Assembly (NCBI GenBank): GCA_965227065.1
Contig: CBDDFN010000007.1
Coordinates: 8,109-72,108 of the forward strand
Direction: 5' to 3'
Source: CBDDFN01 sp965227065
GTDB lineage: Bacteria > Pseudomonadota > Alphaproteobacteria > SPJN01
Length of the DNA stretch: 64,000 bases
Of this stretch, positions 1 through 12,535 are shown piece by piece; the stretch's first letter is position 1, and every line of letters begins with the position of its first letter. The translations under genes were made by a program, and so were the position numbers. The notes under the pieces were generated by a model. The model had not been told where the DNA came from, ran no database searches, and saw only the letters and a program-made list of their open reading frames with translations.

Positions 1-1
1 G

Positions 2-397
2 GCGCCGGAGCGTCATGCCACCATTGAAGCGCAAATCAGGCTCGACCGGGCGCGGCTTCTGGTGCTGGGGGAAGAGGTGGAAGCCGCCCGCCCCGATGTT
101 GAGACCGTGCTGCGTATCGAAGGGGTCAAGCCCTCAACCAAGGCCGAAGCCCTGGCATTGCGGTCTGATCTGTGGCGCGTAGCCGGGCAATATGACAAAG
201 CCGAAAGTGATGCGACCGACGCCATCGCACTCGACCCCGATGCCGGCACCGCCTATCTGGCACGCGGCCGGGTGCGGGCCTTGACCGGCAATACCGCAGG
301 CGCGCGGTCTGATTTTCTGGTCATTCTGCAAGGGGCCAGCCGGCCTGATCTGGCCGAAGCGGCGCGCACCGCTTTGCAGGAGCTTGACATTAACTGA
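2..397 (+). CDS. TPR-repeat protein, C-terminal part (5' end outside window)
   Basis: The frame is open from the first bases of the window, so the start lies upstream; 131 residues are visible. The pattern of short helix pairs, with motifs such as YDKAESDATDAIALDPD and AYLARGRVRALTG, is that of tetratricopeptide repeats, which act as protein-protein interaction scaffolds. No catalytic motif is visible. The stop overlaps the stop of the convergent queG gene by 8 bases. The partner and role cannot be told from this fragment. The TPR call is fairly safe, the family is not. Confidence 0.6.
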   Translation, partial: APERHATIEAQIRLDRARLLVLGEEVEAARPDVETVLRIEGVKPSTKAEALALRSDLWRVAGQYDKAESDATDAIALDPDAGTAYLARGRVRALTGNTAGARSDFLVILQGASRPDLAEAARTALQELDIN

Positions 398-1430
398 GCT
401 CGCCCAACGCCCATTCGGCTGCATCCCGCACCAGATCACAATCATCAAGCCGGTCCTGAACCAGCGGGATCAGGCTTTGATCACCTGAATTGCCAATCGC
501 GATCAGAACATTGTGGACAAACCGGTCGCGGCCGATCCGCTTGATCGGGCTGGCCCGGAACACGGTACGGAAATCCGCATCCGACAAGGTGACCAGATCT
601 TTCAACAAGGGCGCGGACAACTCAACGCGGGCATGGAACTTCGCCTCATTGGCGGCCTCGGCAAATTTGTTCCACGGACAAACGGCCAGACAATCGTCGC
701 AGCCATAGATGCGATTGCCCATCGCCTTGCGGAACTCATGCGGGATCGGTCCCTTATGCTCGATGGTGAGATAGGAGATGCAGCGCCGTGCATCGAGCCG
801 GTAGGGCGCGGGGAACGCATCGGTCGGGCAAATATCCTGACACGCCTGGCATGAGCCGCAGTGATCCACCTCGGCACTGTCGGGTTTCAACTCAAGACTG
901 GTCAGGATGGCGCCCAGAAAGAACCAGCTTCCCAGATCGCGCGAGACAAGATTCGTGTGCTTGCCCTGCCAGCCCAGTCCGGCGAGCTGGCTGAGCGGCT
1001 TTTCCATCACCGGGGCGGTATCGACAAAGACTTTGACGTCGCCGCCGACATGGCCCACCAGTTCGCGCGCCAGCTGTTTGAGCCGCTTTTTGATCACGTC
1101 ATGATAATCAGCCCCGCGGGCATAAACCGAAATTGAGCCGCGTTCAGGCCGCTCAAGCAAGCCGAGCGGGTCTGACTTTGGTCCATAATTCATCGCCAGC
1201 ATGATCATGGAATGTGCGCCGGGCCACAGCGCAACCGGATGGCTGCGTTCGGCCGCGCGGGCCTTCATCCACTCCATCGTGCCGTGATGATCAAGCGCTA
1301 AAAATTCGTTCAGATGATTGGAGAGGTCCGGCACCTCGTCGGTGCGCGCCAGCCCCACCGCATCAAAGCCAAGCGTCCGCGCACGGCGCTTGATCCAGCC
1401 CTCAACGGGTTCAGAAGTCCGGGTTGGCAT
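390..1430 (-). CDS. queG: Epoxyqueuosine reductase QueG
   Basis: Reduces epoxyqueuosine to queuosine in the wobble position of GUN-decoding tRNAs, a cobalamin and iron-sulfur dependent cytoplasmic step. The 346-residue product has two ferredoxin-like clusters: Cys191/194/197/201 (CGSCQACQDICP) and Cys244/247/251 (CDDCLAVCP), plus Cys217. The VDTAPVMEK segment carries Asp137, at the place of the family's catalytic acid. The C-terminal 70 residues look like the HEAT-like repeat of the family. The start overlaps the upstream glutathione transferase gene by 20 bases, so the two are probably co-transcribed. Confidence 0.95.
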   Translation of the reverse strand: MPTRTSEPVEGWIKRRARTLGFDAVGLARTDEVPDLSNHLNEFLALDHHGTMEWMKARAAERSHPVALWPGAHSMIMLAMNYGPKSDPLGLLERPERGSISVYARGADYHDVIKKRLKQLARELVGHVGGDVKVFVDTAPVMEKPLSQLAGLGWQGKHTNLVSRDLGSWFFLGAILTSLELKPDSAEVDHCGSCQACQDICPTDAFPAPYRLDARRCISYLTIEHKGPIPHEFRKAMGNRIYGCDDCLAVCPWNKFAEAANEAKFHARVELSAPLLKDLVTLSDADFRTVFRASPIKRIGRDRFVHNVLIAIGNSGDQSLIPLVQDRLDDCDLVRDAAEWALGELS

Positions 1431-2169
1431 AATGGCGGGGCGGCGGCAGGCCGGAAATGTGATCAGCCAGAATGGGCCGGAAGCTCTTGCGCGATTTCAC
1501 CCGCATATACCAGTCGCGCGCCGTGGCATGCTTGTCCCAGGGCACATCACCAATATAGTCGATGCAGGAAATATGGGCAGCCGCCATCACATCGGCGGCG
1601 GAAAACTCCGCACCTGCAATCCAGCGGCGGCGTTCAGCCAGCCAGCCAATATAATCGAGATGATAGCCGATATTGGCGAGGCCCACCCGCAACGCATCAG
1701 TGTCGGGCATGCCGTTGCGCGACAGCCGCTTGATCACCTTTTCGCCCACAATCAGGTCGGTCACTTCAGCGTTGAATTTGACATCGAACCAGTCAATCAA
1801 CCGCCGGCATTCAGCCCGGTCCACAGCGGTTTCACCCAATACTGTGGGGCCCTCATAGGCTTCTTCAATATATTCAATGATGGCACGGGCGCCGACAACA
1901 GTGACTGGCTCGCGCGGGCCGGTCTCTTCCATGCCGTCAAAATGATCGGCTCCGGCTTCAAGATCAATTTCCTGCTGACCGGCGGCGCGCGCGGCACTGC
2001 GTTCATCAATCAGGACGGGAACGTCACCCGCCGGGTTGAGGGCGAGAAATTCGCGCCGCCGTTCCCACGGCTTTTCCGGCACAAGCTCAACATCCAGCCC
2101 GCGTTCGGTCAGCAAAAAGCGGATCGCGCGCGACCCGGCAGACAGTGTGTGGTGAAACAGCCTCCGCAT
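1411..2169 (-). CDS. Glutathione S-transferase family protein
   Basis: A 252-residue cytosolic GST-fold protein. The N-terminal thioredoxin-like domain opens with RLFHHTLSAGSRAIRFLL, continues to NPAGDVPVLIDE, and ends in ARAIIEYIEEAYEG, the expected beta-alpha-beta and ESxAI-like glutathione contact region. A helical C-terminal domain follows. An insertion of about 25 residues (positions 60-90) separates the VPVLID strand from the IIEYI helix. Substrate unknown. No clear ribosome site precedes the ATG. It sits upstream of queG in the same direction with a 20-base overlap. It is separated from gltB by a hairpin terminator. Confidence 0.85.
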   Translation of the reverse strand: MRRLFHHTLSAGSRAIRFLLTERGLDVELVPEKPWERRREFLALNPAGDVPVLIDERSAARAAGQQEIDLEAGADHFDGMEETGPREPVTVVGARAIIEYIEEAYEGPTVLGETAVDRAECRRLIDWFDVKFNAEVTDLIVGEKVIKRLSRNGMPDTDALRVGLANIGYHLDYIGWLAERRRWIAGAEFSAADVMAAAHISCIDYIGDVPWDKHATARDWYMRVKSRKSFRPILADHISGLPPPRHYANPDF

Positions 2170-2195
2170 GGCGGTGACTTTAACTCAACATATCC

Positions 2196-2226
2196 AAAGA
2201 ACAAGGCGCGAGCCCGCGCCTTGTTC
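2196..2226 (-). terminator. Hairpin terminator after gltB
   Basis: A perfect 12-bp inverted repeat (GAACAAGGCGCG at 2199-2210, its complement at 2215-2226, loop AGCC) lies 17 bases beyond the gltB stop. On the minus strand it is followed by a short T run (A's at 2196-2198). It would end the gltD-gltB transcript before the GST gene. The U-tract is weak, so efficiency is uncertain. Confidence 0.65.
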
Positions 2227-2243
2227 AATTTGTTCACCCGAAA

Positions 2244-6773
<4,530 letters not shown>

Positions 6774-6785
6774 TGGGCAGACCTC

Positions 6786-8237
6786 CTAGCTCGCAGCGCG
6801 CATCGCATCGGACGCGGACTGGCTGCTTGCATTGAGATAGGTTTCAATTGATTGGGCGGCGTCGCGGCCATCGCGGATCGCCCAGACAACAAGCGAAGCG
6901 CCCCGGACAATGTCACCGGCGGCGAACACGCCGTCGACCGAGGTCATCTGGGTGCGCAAATCCGCCTTGATCGTCCCCCAGCGCGACACTTCAAGGTCAG
7001 GCTCGCCAAACAGGCCGGGAATATCTTCAGGGTCAAAGCCCAGCGCCTTGATCACCAGATCGGCGGGCAAATCATAATCGGAGCCTTCAAGCTCTTCAGG
7101 CTTGCGGCGGCCAGAACTGTCAGGCAGGCCCAATTGCATCTTGATGGCGCGGACCTTGGTGACGTTCTCGTCGCCCAAAAAGGCTTTCGGCGCGGCGAGC
7201 CATTCAAAATGAACGCCCTCTTCTTCGGCGTTCGCAACCTCGCGCATCGAACCCGGCATATTTTCCTTGTCCCGGCGATAGAGGCATTTGACCGATTTGG
7301 CACCCTGGCGAATGGCGGTTCGCACACAGTCCATCGCCGTGTCTCCCCCGCCGATGACGACAACATTCTTGCCTTCGGCGTTGAGCGAGCCGTCCTCATA
7401 GGCGGCAACTTTGTCGCCCAGCCCAACCCGGTTCGACGTGATGAGATAATCAAGCGCGGGAACCACATTGCCCAAGCCAACACCCGGCACCTGAATATCG
7501 CGTGCCTTGTAAACGCCCGTCGCAATCAGGATCGCGTCATGCTTGTCGCGCAGCTCAGTGAGGGTTGCATCCTTGCCGACCTCGAAATTGAGATGGAAGG
7601 TAACCCCTGAATCCTCATAGAGCTTGTGGCGGCGGGCGACGATTTCTTTTTCAAGTTTAAAGCCGGGAATGCCGTACACCAGCAATCCGCCAACCCGGTC
7701 ATAGCGGTCATAGACATGGACCTGAATGCCCTTGCGGCGCAGCTGTTCAGCGGCGGCCAGCCCGCCGGGGCCCGCGCCGATAATGCCGACCGATTCGGGC
7801 CGTTCCTGGCCCGGCTCAATCGGCTTGACCCAGCCCATCTCGAAGGCGGTGTCGGTGATGTATTTTTCGACAGAGCCGATGGTGACCGTGCCGTGACCCG
7901 ATTGCTCAATCACGCAATTGCCTTCACACAGCCGGTCTTGCGGGCAAATCCGGCCGCAAATCTCGGGCATGGAGTTGGTCGAGGCCGACACTGCATAGGC
8001 TTCTTCCAGCCGGTCTTCGGCGGTCAGCTTCAGCCAGTCGGGAATATTGTTTTGCAGCGGGCAATGGACCTGACAGAACGGCACACCGCACTGGCTGCAC
8101 CGGCTGGCCTGTTCTTCAGCTTTGGCTTTGACATATTCGGAATAGATTTCATTGAAATCTTCCCGGCGCTGTTCGGCCTTGCGCTTCTCAGGAAACGCCT
8201 GATCGACCGAAATGAACTTCAGCATGCGTTGCGGCAT
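6786..8237 (-). CDS. gltD: Glutamate synthase (NADPH) small subunit
   Basis: Passes electrons from NADPH through FAD and Fe-S clusters to GltB. N-terminal cysteines (CSQCGVPFCQVHCP and CGRICPQDRLCEGNC) bind 4Fe-4S clusters. GAGPGGLAAAEQL is the FAD dinucleotide fold and GGGDTAMDC the NADPH fold. I place the start at the ATG at 8237 (483 aa) rather than the GTG 18 bases upstream, because the ribosome site GAGGGAG ends 8 bases before this ATG and would lie inside the longer form. It is the first gene of the gltD-gltB unit, behind a leader of about 200 bases. Confidence 0.97.
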   Translation of the reverse strand: MPQRMLKFISVDQAFPEKRKAEQRREDFNEIYSEYVKAKAEEQASRCSQCGVPFCQVHCPLQNNIPDWLKLTAEDRLEEAYAVSASTNSMPEICGRICPQDRLCEGNCVIEQSGHGTVTIGSVEKYITDTAFEMGWVKPIEPGQERPESVGIIGAGPGGLAAAEQLRRKGIQVHVYDRYDRVGGLLVYGIPGFKLEKEIVARRHKLYEDSGVTFHLNFEVGKDATLTELRDKHDAILIATGVYKARDIQVPGVGLGNVVPALDYLITSNRVGLGDKVAAYEDGSLNAEGKNVVVIGGGDTAMDCVRTAIRQGAKSVKCLYRRDKENMPGSMREVANAEEEGVHFEWLAAPKAFLGDENVTKVRAIKMQLGLPDSSGRRKPEELEGSDYDLPADLVIKALGFDPEDIPGLFGEPDLEVSRWGTIKADLRTQMTSVDGVFAAGDIVRGASLVVWAIRDGRDAAQSIETYLNASSQSASDAMRAAS

Positions 8238-8441
8238 CGCTTCACACTCCCTCACTGGCGCGACCCCCTGAACTCAGACAGGCTGAACGGACATTCAGGC
8301 GGCGCGAAGCGCGGTGCGCACCAGCCCGTTCTGGGAAACCCGGAACGGGGATGATCGCATCCGCGCTGTTGAAATCCTCTCTTCCGCAGCGGGGTGTCCC
8401 GCCCGGTTTTGCCGCGCCTTTATACTGGCCCGGCGCGCAGG

Positions 8442-8470
8442 GTTAAAGCATAAATGTCCCATTAGGTCAA
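8442..8470 (-). promoter_or_regulatory. Sigma-70-type promoter of gltD-gltB
   Basis: On the minus strand TTGACC (8470-8465) and TTTAAC (8447-8442) are exactly 17 bases apart. Transcription would start near 8435, giving a leader of about 200 bases before the gltD ATG. The -35 box is embedded in the palindrome at 8464-8482. Confidence 0.6.
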
Positions 8471-8482
8471 TCATACTGACCT
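8464..8482. promoter_or_regulatory. Palindromic operator candidate over the gltD -35 box
   Basis: AGGTCA, seven bases, TGACCT: a perfect 6+6 inverted repeat spaced like a dimeric-regulator site. It overlaps the -35 hexamer of the gltD promoter, so a bound protein would be expected to block or modulate it. I cannot name the regulator. Confidence 0.5.
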
Positions 8483-8626
8483 TTTAACCGCGCCCCAAAT
8501 CCACTTTTCCCGCGCGTCAAATCGACATCCCGGATTTTAGTACATTATCGGTCCTAATATGCCTTTTTCTTGCGCATTCCGCGCTTTAACCGCAGAACAG
8601 GGAAAGCGGACGGTGCGGAGCGTAGC

Positions 8627-9433
8627 ATGGAACTTTTACCAATCATCATTCTGGCCCTCATTCAGGGCATTACAGAGTTTTTGCCGATCTCAAGCTCGGG
8701 CCATCTGGTGCTGGTTCCCTTTGTCACCGGGGCGGAAGATCAGGGCTTGCTGATGGATGTCGCCGTACATGTTGGCACTCTGGTGGCCGTCATTGCCTAT
8801 TTTTTCCGCGATTGCCTGACTGCGGCCTGGGGCGGATTTGAACTGGTGCAAGGCAAGCAGACACCGGGCGCCAAGCTTGCCTTGGGGCTGGTGATCGGCA
8901 CCATTCCGGCCGTCATTGCCGGTTTTGCCCTGCATCAGCTTGGCGTGATGGACAGTTTGCGCGCTTTGGTGGTGATCGGCTGGACCACCCTGGTGTTCGG
9001 CATTGTGCTTTATCTCGCCGACCGGTTTGGCCCGCGCGTGCGGGAGCTTGACCAGTTGAGCCCCGTCCACGCGGTACTGGTCGGGCTGGCCCAATGTCTT
9101 GCGCTGGTTCCCGGCACCAGCCGGTCGGGCATCACCATCACGGCGGGCCGTGCGCTGGGCTACACACGCACCGAAGCCGCGCGCTTTGCCATGCTGTTGT
9201 CGATCCCCACCATTCTAGGCGCCGGCACGCTGGCGGGCCTTGATCTGATAGAGATGGGCGAAGCGCAGCTCACACGGGACGCGCTGCTTGCGGCGTGCCT
9301 GTCGGCGCTTGCCGCCTTTGGCGCCATTGCGCTGTTCATGCAATGGCTCAAGCGCGCCAGCATGACACCCTTTGCGGTCTACCGCGTCGTGCTCGGCATC
9401 ATCTTGTTGGGATGGGGCTACGGGGTCGTTTAA
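8627..9433 (+). CDS. uppP: Undecaprenyl-diphosphate phosphatase UppP
   Basis: Inner-membrane enzyme that recycles undecaprenyl diphosphate to the monophosphate lipid carrier used for peptidoglycan and other envelope polymers. Family signatures are GITEFLPISSSGHLVL near the N terminus and PGTSRSGIT in the middle; hydrophobic segments cover most of the 268 residues. I start at the ATG at 8627, which begins MELLPIIIL as usual for the family and has GGAG six bases upstream. An earlier in-frame ATG at 8570 would add a charged, non-conserved leader. Confidence 0.95.
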   Translation: MELLPIIILALIQGITEFLPISSSGHLVLVPFVTGAEDQGLLMDVAVHVGTLVAVIAYFFRDCLTAAWGGFELVQGKQTPGAKLALGLVIGTIPAVIAGFALHQLGVMDSLRALVVIGWTTLVFGIVLYLADRFGPRVRELDQLSPVHAVLVGLAQCLALVPGTSRSGITITAGRALGYTRTEAARFAMLLSIPTILGAGTLAGLDLIEMGEAQLTRDALLAACLSALAAFGAIALFMQWLKRASMTPFAVYRVVLGIILLGWGYGVV

Positions 9434-9449
9434 AACGCCCGAAGAGTGG

Positions 9450-10427
9450 CTATGACGAGGGCAACTCAGCGTCGAACTGGCCCAGGCGGCGATAACGCCA
9501 CAAATAAGTCGGGATGACGGATTCTGCGGTGGTGAGGTCGGTCACCCCCAGACGGCTGAGCCCCTTGGCCTCATCGGCGACCACATTATCGCTTTCCAAC
9601 ATCACGACCTGCTCGCGCGTCAAAGGCGCATTGGGCAGAAGACCCAGCATGGAGCCCTGCAAACGCGCAATCGCCCACGGCACAGTGACGATCGGGCGGG
9701 GCCGTTCAACCACCTCAAGGACAAGCTCGTAGATTTCTTTCAGCGTGTAGATTTTCGGCCCACCAATCTCGAACGTCTCGCCGCGCGCCGCGGGATCAAG
9801 CAGTGCATTGGCAATGCCGCGCGCCAGATCCATCACATAGACCGGCTGGAAGCGGGTGGTGCCGCCGCCAAAGGCGGGCATGACCGGCAACAGGGTCGAC
9901 AGGAAAGCAAAGCGGTTGAAGAACTCATCTTCGGTGCCGAAGACGAGCGAGGGCCGGATGATGGTGGCTTGCGGCATGATCGAGCGCACCGCCTCTTCCC
10001 CCGCCGCCTTGGTCTGCATATAGACCGCCTCGCTGTCGGCATCCGCGCCAATCGCTGAAATCTGGATGAACTGGCTGGCCAGCGCGCGTTCCGCAGCCTG
10101 GGCCACCCACAAGGCGCCCTGATGCTGGATGGTCTGGAACGACTGCCGGCCGGTTTCCTTCAAAATGCCGACCATATTGATCACCGCATCGGCACCGTCA
10201 CAGGCGCGCACGATCGATTCGGCATCGCGCAAATTGGCCTGAACGATCTGGACCTGTCCGACATCACCAATGGTTTTGAGGAAATAGGCCTGGGTGGGCT
10301 TGCGCACCGCAACCCGGACCCGCCAGCCATCGCGCGCCAGTTCCCGAACGACATAGCGGCCGACAAAGCCCGATCCGCCAAACACGGTGACCAGACGGCC
10401 TGCTCCCTTGGTGCGCGACAAGCTCAT
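9450..10427 (-). CDS. NAD(P)-binding protein of the complex I NDUFA9 subunit family
   Basis: A 325-residue atypical short-chain dehydrogenase with a clear Rossmann start (VTVFGGSGFVGRY, GxxGxxG near residue 17). It resembles mitochondrial NDUFA9 and related epimerase-like proteins. In alphaproteobacteria such proteins can be complex I accessory subunits, but this cannot be shown from sequence alone. The INMVGILKE and FIQISAIGAD segments are typical of the group; a normal YxxxK catalytic pair is not obvious. GAGGGA lies just upstream of the ATG. It is convergent with uppP, 16 bases apart. Confidence 0.8.
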   Translation of the reverse strand: MSLSRTKGAGRLVTVFGGSGFVGRYVVRELARDGWRVRVAVRKPTQAYFLKTIGDVGQVQIVQANLRDAESIVRACDGADAVINMVGILKETGRQSFQTIQHQGALWVAQAAERALASQFIQISAIGADADSEAVYMQTKAAGEEAVRSIMPQATIIRPSLVFGTEDEFFNRFAFLSTLLPVMPAFGGGTTRFQPVYVMDLARGIANALLDPAARGETFEIGGPKIYTLKEIYELVLEVVERPRPIVTVPWAIARLQGSMLGLLPNAPLTREQVVMLESDNVVADEAKGLSRLGVTDLTTAESVIPTYLWRYRRLGQFDAELPSS

Positions 10428-10551
10428 GACAAATCCCTCAGATCAAAATCCTTCCCGCAGTCTTTACCGCGCGGCGGGCCGGATTCCTAGCCGCCCGCGT
10501 CCCGCCAAGGATACATTTTTGCCGCATGGGGCCGATTTTGGATTGCCGTGA

Positions 10552-10580
10552 TTGACTTTGCCCGCGCGGGGCGCTACTGC
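10552..10580 (+). promoter_or_regulatory. Promoter of tRNA-Leu
   Basis: TTGACT at 10552-10557 and TACTGC at 10575-10580 with a 17-base spacer, about 48 bases upstream of the tRNA. The -35 is near consensus, the -10 is weak. Position and spacing suit a stable-RNA promoter. Confidence 0.5.
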
Positions 10581-10627
10581 AAGCGCCCACTCGACGCGGA
10601 AGATTGTTTCGCGCGAGGCCGCGACAT

Positions 10628-10714
10628 GCCCAGGTGGCGGAATTGGTAGACGCGCTAGCTTCAGGTGCTAGTTCCCGTAAGGGAGTGGAAGTTCGAGTCT
10701 TCTCCTGGGCACCA
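10628..10714 (+). tRNA. tRNA-Leu (anticodon CAG)
   Basis: An 87-nt class II tRNA with encoded CCA. The acceptor stem is perfect (GCCCAGG with CCTGGGC, then A and CCA). The D arm contains GGCGGAATTGGTAGAC. The anticodon stem CTAGC/GCTAG holds loop TTCAGGT, which reads CAG. The long variable arm is TTCCCGTAAGGGAG, and the T arm GGAAGTTCGAGTCTTC. It decodes CUG, a frequent leucine codon in GC-rich genomes. Confidence 0.97.
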
Positions 10715-10766
10715 TCTTCGGACGAGCCAGGCTGTGCTGCCTCCAGAAGACCGCCGGGGGACCAAG

Positions 10767-11171
10767 ATGAGCAAATCTTTATCCCTGCTTCTCGCCCTTA
10801 CCGATTTGGGATTTATCCTCTATTGGACGGTGCCGGCCTTGATGGCGCTGGACCTGGTCCATATCCCCGCCGATGTTATGTATGCGGATGCCTCAAACCC
10901 CCGCGTGATTGCCTGGAACTGGTCGTTCTTTCCGCTCGATATCGCCTTTTCCATCATGGGGCTGATGGCGGTGCGGGCCGCGCGCGCGGGTGATCCGCGC
11001 TGGCGCGCCTATGCGCTGATCTCGCTTGTCCTGACCATGACGGCCGGCGGGATGGCGGTCTCTTACTGGGTGCTTCTGGGTGAGATTGACCCCTTCTGGG
11101 TCGGCACCAATCTGGCGCTGGTGATCTGGCCGCTCTTCTTCCTGCCCGGATTGGTGCGCAGCCTGCGTTAG
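10767..11171 (+). CDS. DUF5360-like small membrane protein
   Basis: 134 residues with four hydrophobic segments, starting at the ATG at 10767; the open frame extends upstream through the tRNA but that part is not coding. The stretch DLGFILYWTVPALMAL, followed by an NPRVIAWNWSFFPLDIAFS segment, resembles the DUF5360 (YvaD-like) family as I remember it. Function is unknown; the protein should sit in the inner membrane. It follows tRNA-Leu by 52 bases and could be transcribed from the same promoter. Family assignment is from memory. Confidence 0.6.
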   Translation: MSKSLSLLLALTDLGFILYWTVPALMALDLVHIPADVMYADASNPRVIAWNWSFFPLDIAFSIMGLMAVRAARAGDPRWRAYALISLVLTMTAGGMAVSYWVLLGEIDPFWVGTNLALVIWPLFFLPGLVRSLR

Positions 11172-11173
11172 GG

Positions 11174-11524
11174 TCAGGCCCGCAGGATCTTGTCCATCGC
11201 CTTGCCTTTGGCCAGTTCATCCACCAGCTTGTCGAGATAGCGGATTTCTTGCATCAGCGCCTCTTCGATCTCTTCCACCCGCACCCCGCACACCACGCCC
11301 TTGATCAGGCTGCGATTGGGGTTCAGCGCCGGAGCCTTGGCAAAGAACGTCTCAAAGTCGGTCTGCTTCCTGATCTGCCCCTCAAGCGCCTTCTGGGTAT
11401 AGCCGGTCAACCAGCGGATGATCTCATCCACCTCGGCCCTGGTGCGCCCCTTGCGTTCGGCCTTGGCAACATAGTGGGGATAAACGCTCGCAAAGCTCAT
11501 CGTGTAGATCCGGTGTTTCGTCAT
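11174..11524 (-). CDS. DUF2200 family protein
   Basis: A 116-residue soluble protein beginning MTKHRIYTMSFASVYPHYV, characteristic of the DUF2200 family, which has no established function. The ATG at 11524 is preceded by GGAGGGAAG, so I prefer it over an in-frame ATG 18 bases upstream. Charged and helical, with no signal peptide or metal-binding motif. It lies 14 bases after the DUF1287 gene in the same direction and is probably co-transcribed. It is convergent with the DUF5360-like gene, with two bases between them. Confidence 0.75.
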   Translation of the reverse strand: MTKHRIYTMSFASVYPHYVAKAERKGRTRAEVDEIIRWLTGYTQKALEGQIRKQTDFETFFAKAPALNPNRSLIKGVVCGVRVEEIEEALMQEIRYLDKLVDELAKGKAMDKILRA

Positions 11525-11538
11525 CTTCCCTCCTGCCC

Positions 11539-12219
11539 TCATCGGTCCAGCTCCTCAAGCGGCTCAAACCGGTAATGGCCGGTCAGCTCATAGGCAAAAA
11601 GCTTGTCTTCAAGCTTGGGGCCCCAGCCGACATTGTGCACCACTTTGGGGCGGCCCGCCCGTGTCGTGCGGCTTGAGACAATGCCGATATGGGGCCGGCC
11701 GTTCGCAAGCCGCCAAGTCACCAGATCGCCGGGCCGGTAGGCAGCCGGGTCATCGGTCACAGCCAAGCTTTGGCCATGACGCGCAAAAAACACCCGCAGG
11801 TTCGGCACGCGGCGATGATCAATATTGGGGTCGGGCTTGGTGAGCCCCCAGATGCGCTGTGAGGGATAGGCGGCGAAATCAGCGCGCATGTCTTCATGCA
11901 CAAGCTTTTGCAGATCAATGCCGAGCCGCCGGTAACTGCGGATCACCACATCGGTGCACACGCCTTTAAACGGCGAGACATCGCCATTGGGATAAGGAAT
12001 TGTCTGATAAGCGCCGTCATACAGGACCGCATGGCCGGTCCGCTCCAGCGCGGCGGCGGCAAGCTTGCCTGCAAAGCCTTCCGCATGCGGGGCCGTGTTA
12101 GCCCCAACCAACAGGCCCAAAGCAAGCCCCACCCCGATCAATCGGGGCCACAGCGCAAGGCGATGTAGGCGGGCAAGCTCCATACGCCGGAACAAGCCGC
12201 ACAAATGGGGCGCGGGCAT
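11539..12219 (-). CDS. DUF1287 family exported protein
   Basis: 226 residues with an N-terminal signal segment (LIGVGLALGLLVGA, then a small-residue cleavage region ending near HAEG). The body has the family pattern: YDGAYQTIPYPNGDV, GVCTDVVIRSYRRLGID with a conserved Cys-Thr-Asp, PGDLVTWRL and HIGIVSS with a conserved His. This Cys/His arrangement is that of NlpC/P60-like papain folds, so a periplasmic cysteine peptidase or amidase is plausible but unproven. Neither the ATG at 12219 nor the one at 12183 has a clear ribosome site; I keep the longer form. Confidence 0.75.
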   Translation of the reverse strand: MPAPHLCGLFRRMELARLHRLALWPRLIGVGLALGLLVGANTAPHAEGFAGKLAAAALERTGHAVLYDGAYQTIPYPNGDVSPFKGVCTDVVIRSYRRLGIDLQKLVHEDMRADFAAYPSQRIWGLTKPDPNIDHRRVPNLRVFFARHGQSLAVTDDPAAYRPGDLVTWRLANGRPHIGIVSSRTTRAGRPKVVHNVGWGPKLEDKLFAYELTGHYRFEPLEELDR

Positions 12220-12268
12220 GACACAGATGCGCTAAACTCAGGCAGGTTGGATCGAAAGGTGGCGGATC

Positions 12269-12535
12269 ATGGCAAGCCCATCTATTTCAGCAGGCGTTGT
12301 GCATAAGCTGCCCAAAGATTTGCGGGCGGTTCTGGTCGAAGCGCCCGCCATGCTGGCGGCCTGGGAGGACATCACCCCGCTTGCCCGCAATGAATGGATT
12401 TGCTGGATCGAAGACGCCAAACAGGCCGCGACGCGGGACCGGCGGATCATCCGCGCCCGCGAAGACCTTGAGGCAGGCAAACGCCGCCCCTGCTGCTGGC
12501 CCGGCTGCAAGCACCGCGAACGCACAGGGCGTTAA
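12269..12535 (+). CDS. YdeI/OmpD-associated (OmdA) family protein
   Basis: A compact 88-residue protein with the signature of the bacteriocin-protection YdeI/OmdA domain: LRAVLVEAPAMLAAWEDITPLARNEWICWI, then RRIIRAREDLEAGKRRPCCWPGC (each motif abbreviated in order). No signal peptide. In other bacteria the family is linked to resistance to antimicrobial peptides through porins, but the biochemical role is unknown. Convergent with the next gene, overlapping by four bases. Confidence 0.75.
   Translation: MASPSISAGVVHKLPKDLRAVLVEAPAMLAAWEDITPLARNEWICWIEDAKQAATRDRRIIRAREDLEAGKRRPCCWPGCKHRERTGR

Larger units (their letters stand above)
8238..8626. other. Intergenic region between gltD and uppP (divergent)
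   Basis: 389 bases without a recognised gene. It holds the gltD promoter and a palindrome (8442-8482). It also holds a hairpin in the gltD leader (arms 8325-8331 and 8343-8349, with an inner GGG/CCC pairing). A 21-codon reading frame on the minus strand (8295-8360) spans that hairpin but has no well-spaced ribosome site. Towards uppP there is a TAATAT at 8555-8560 that could be a -10 box without a good -35. I recognise no riboswitch. Confidence 0.6.
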
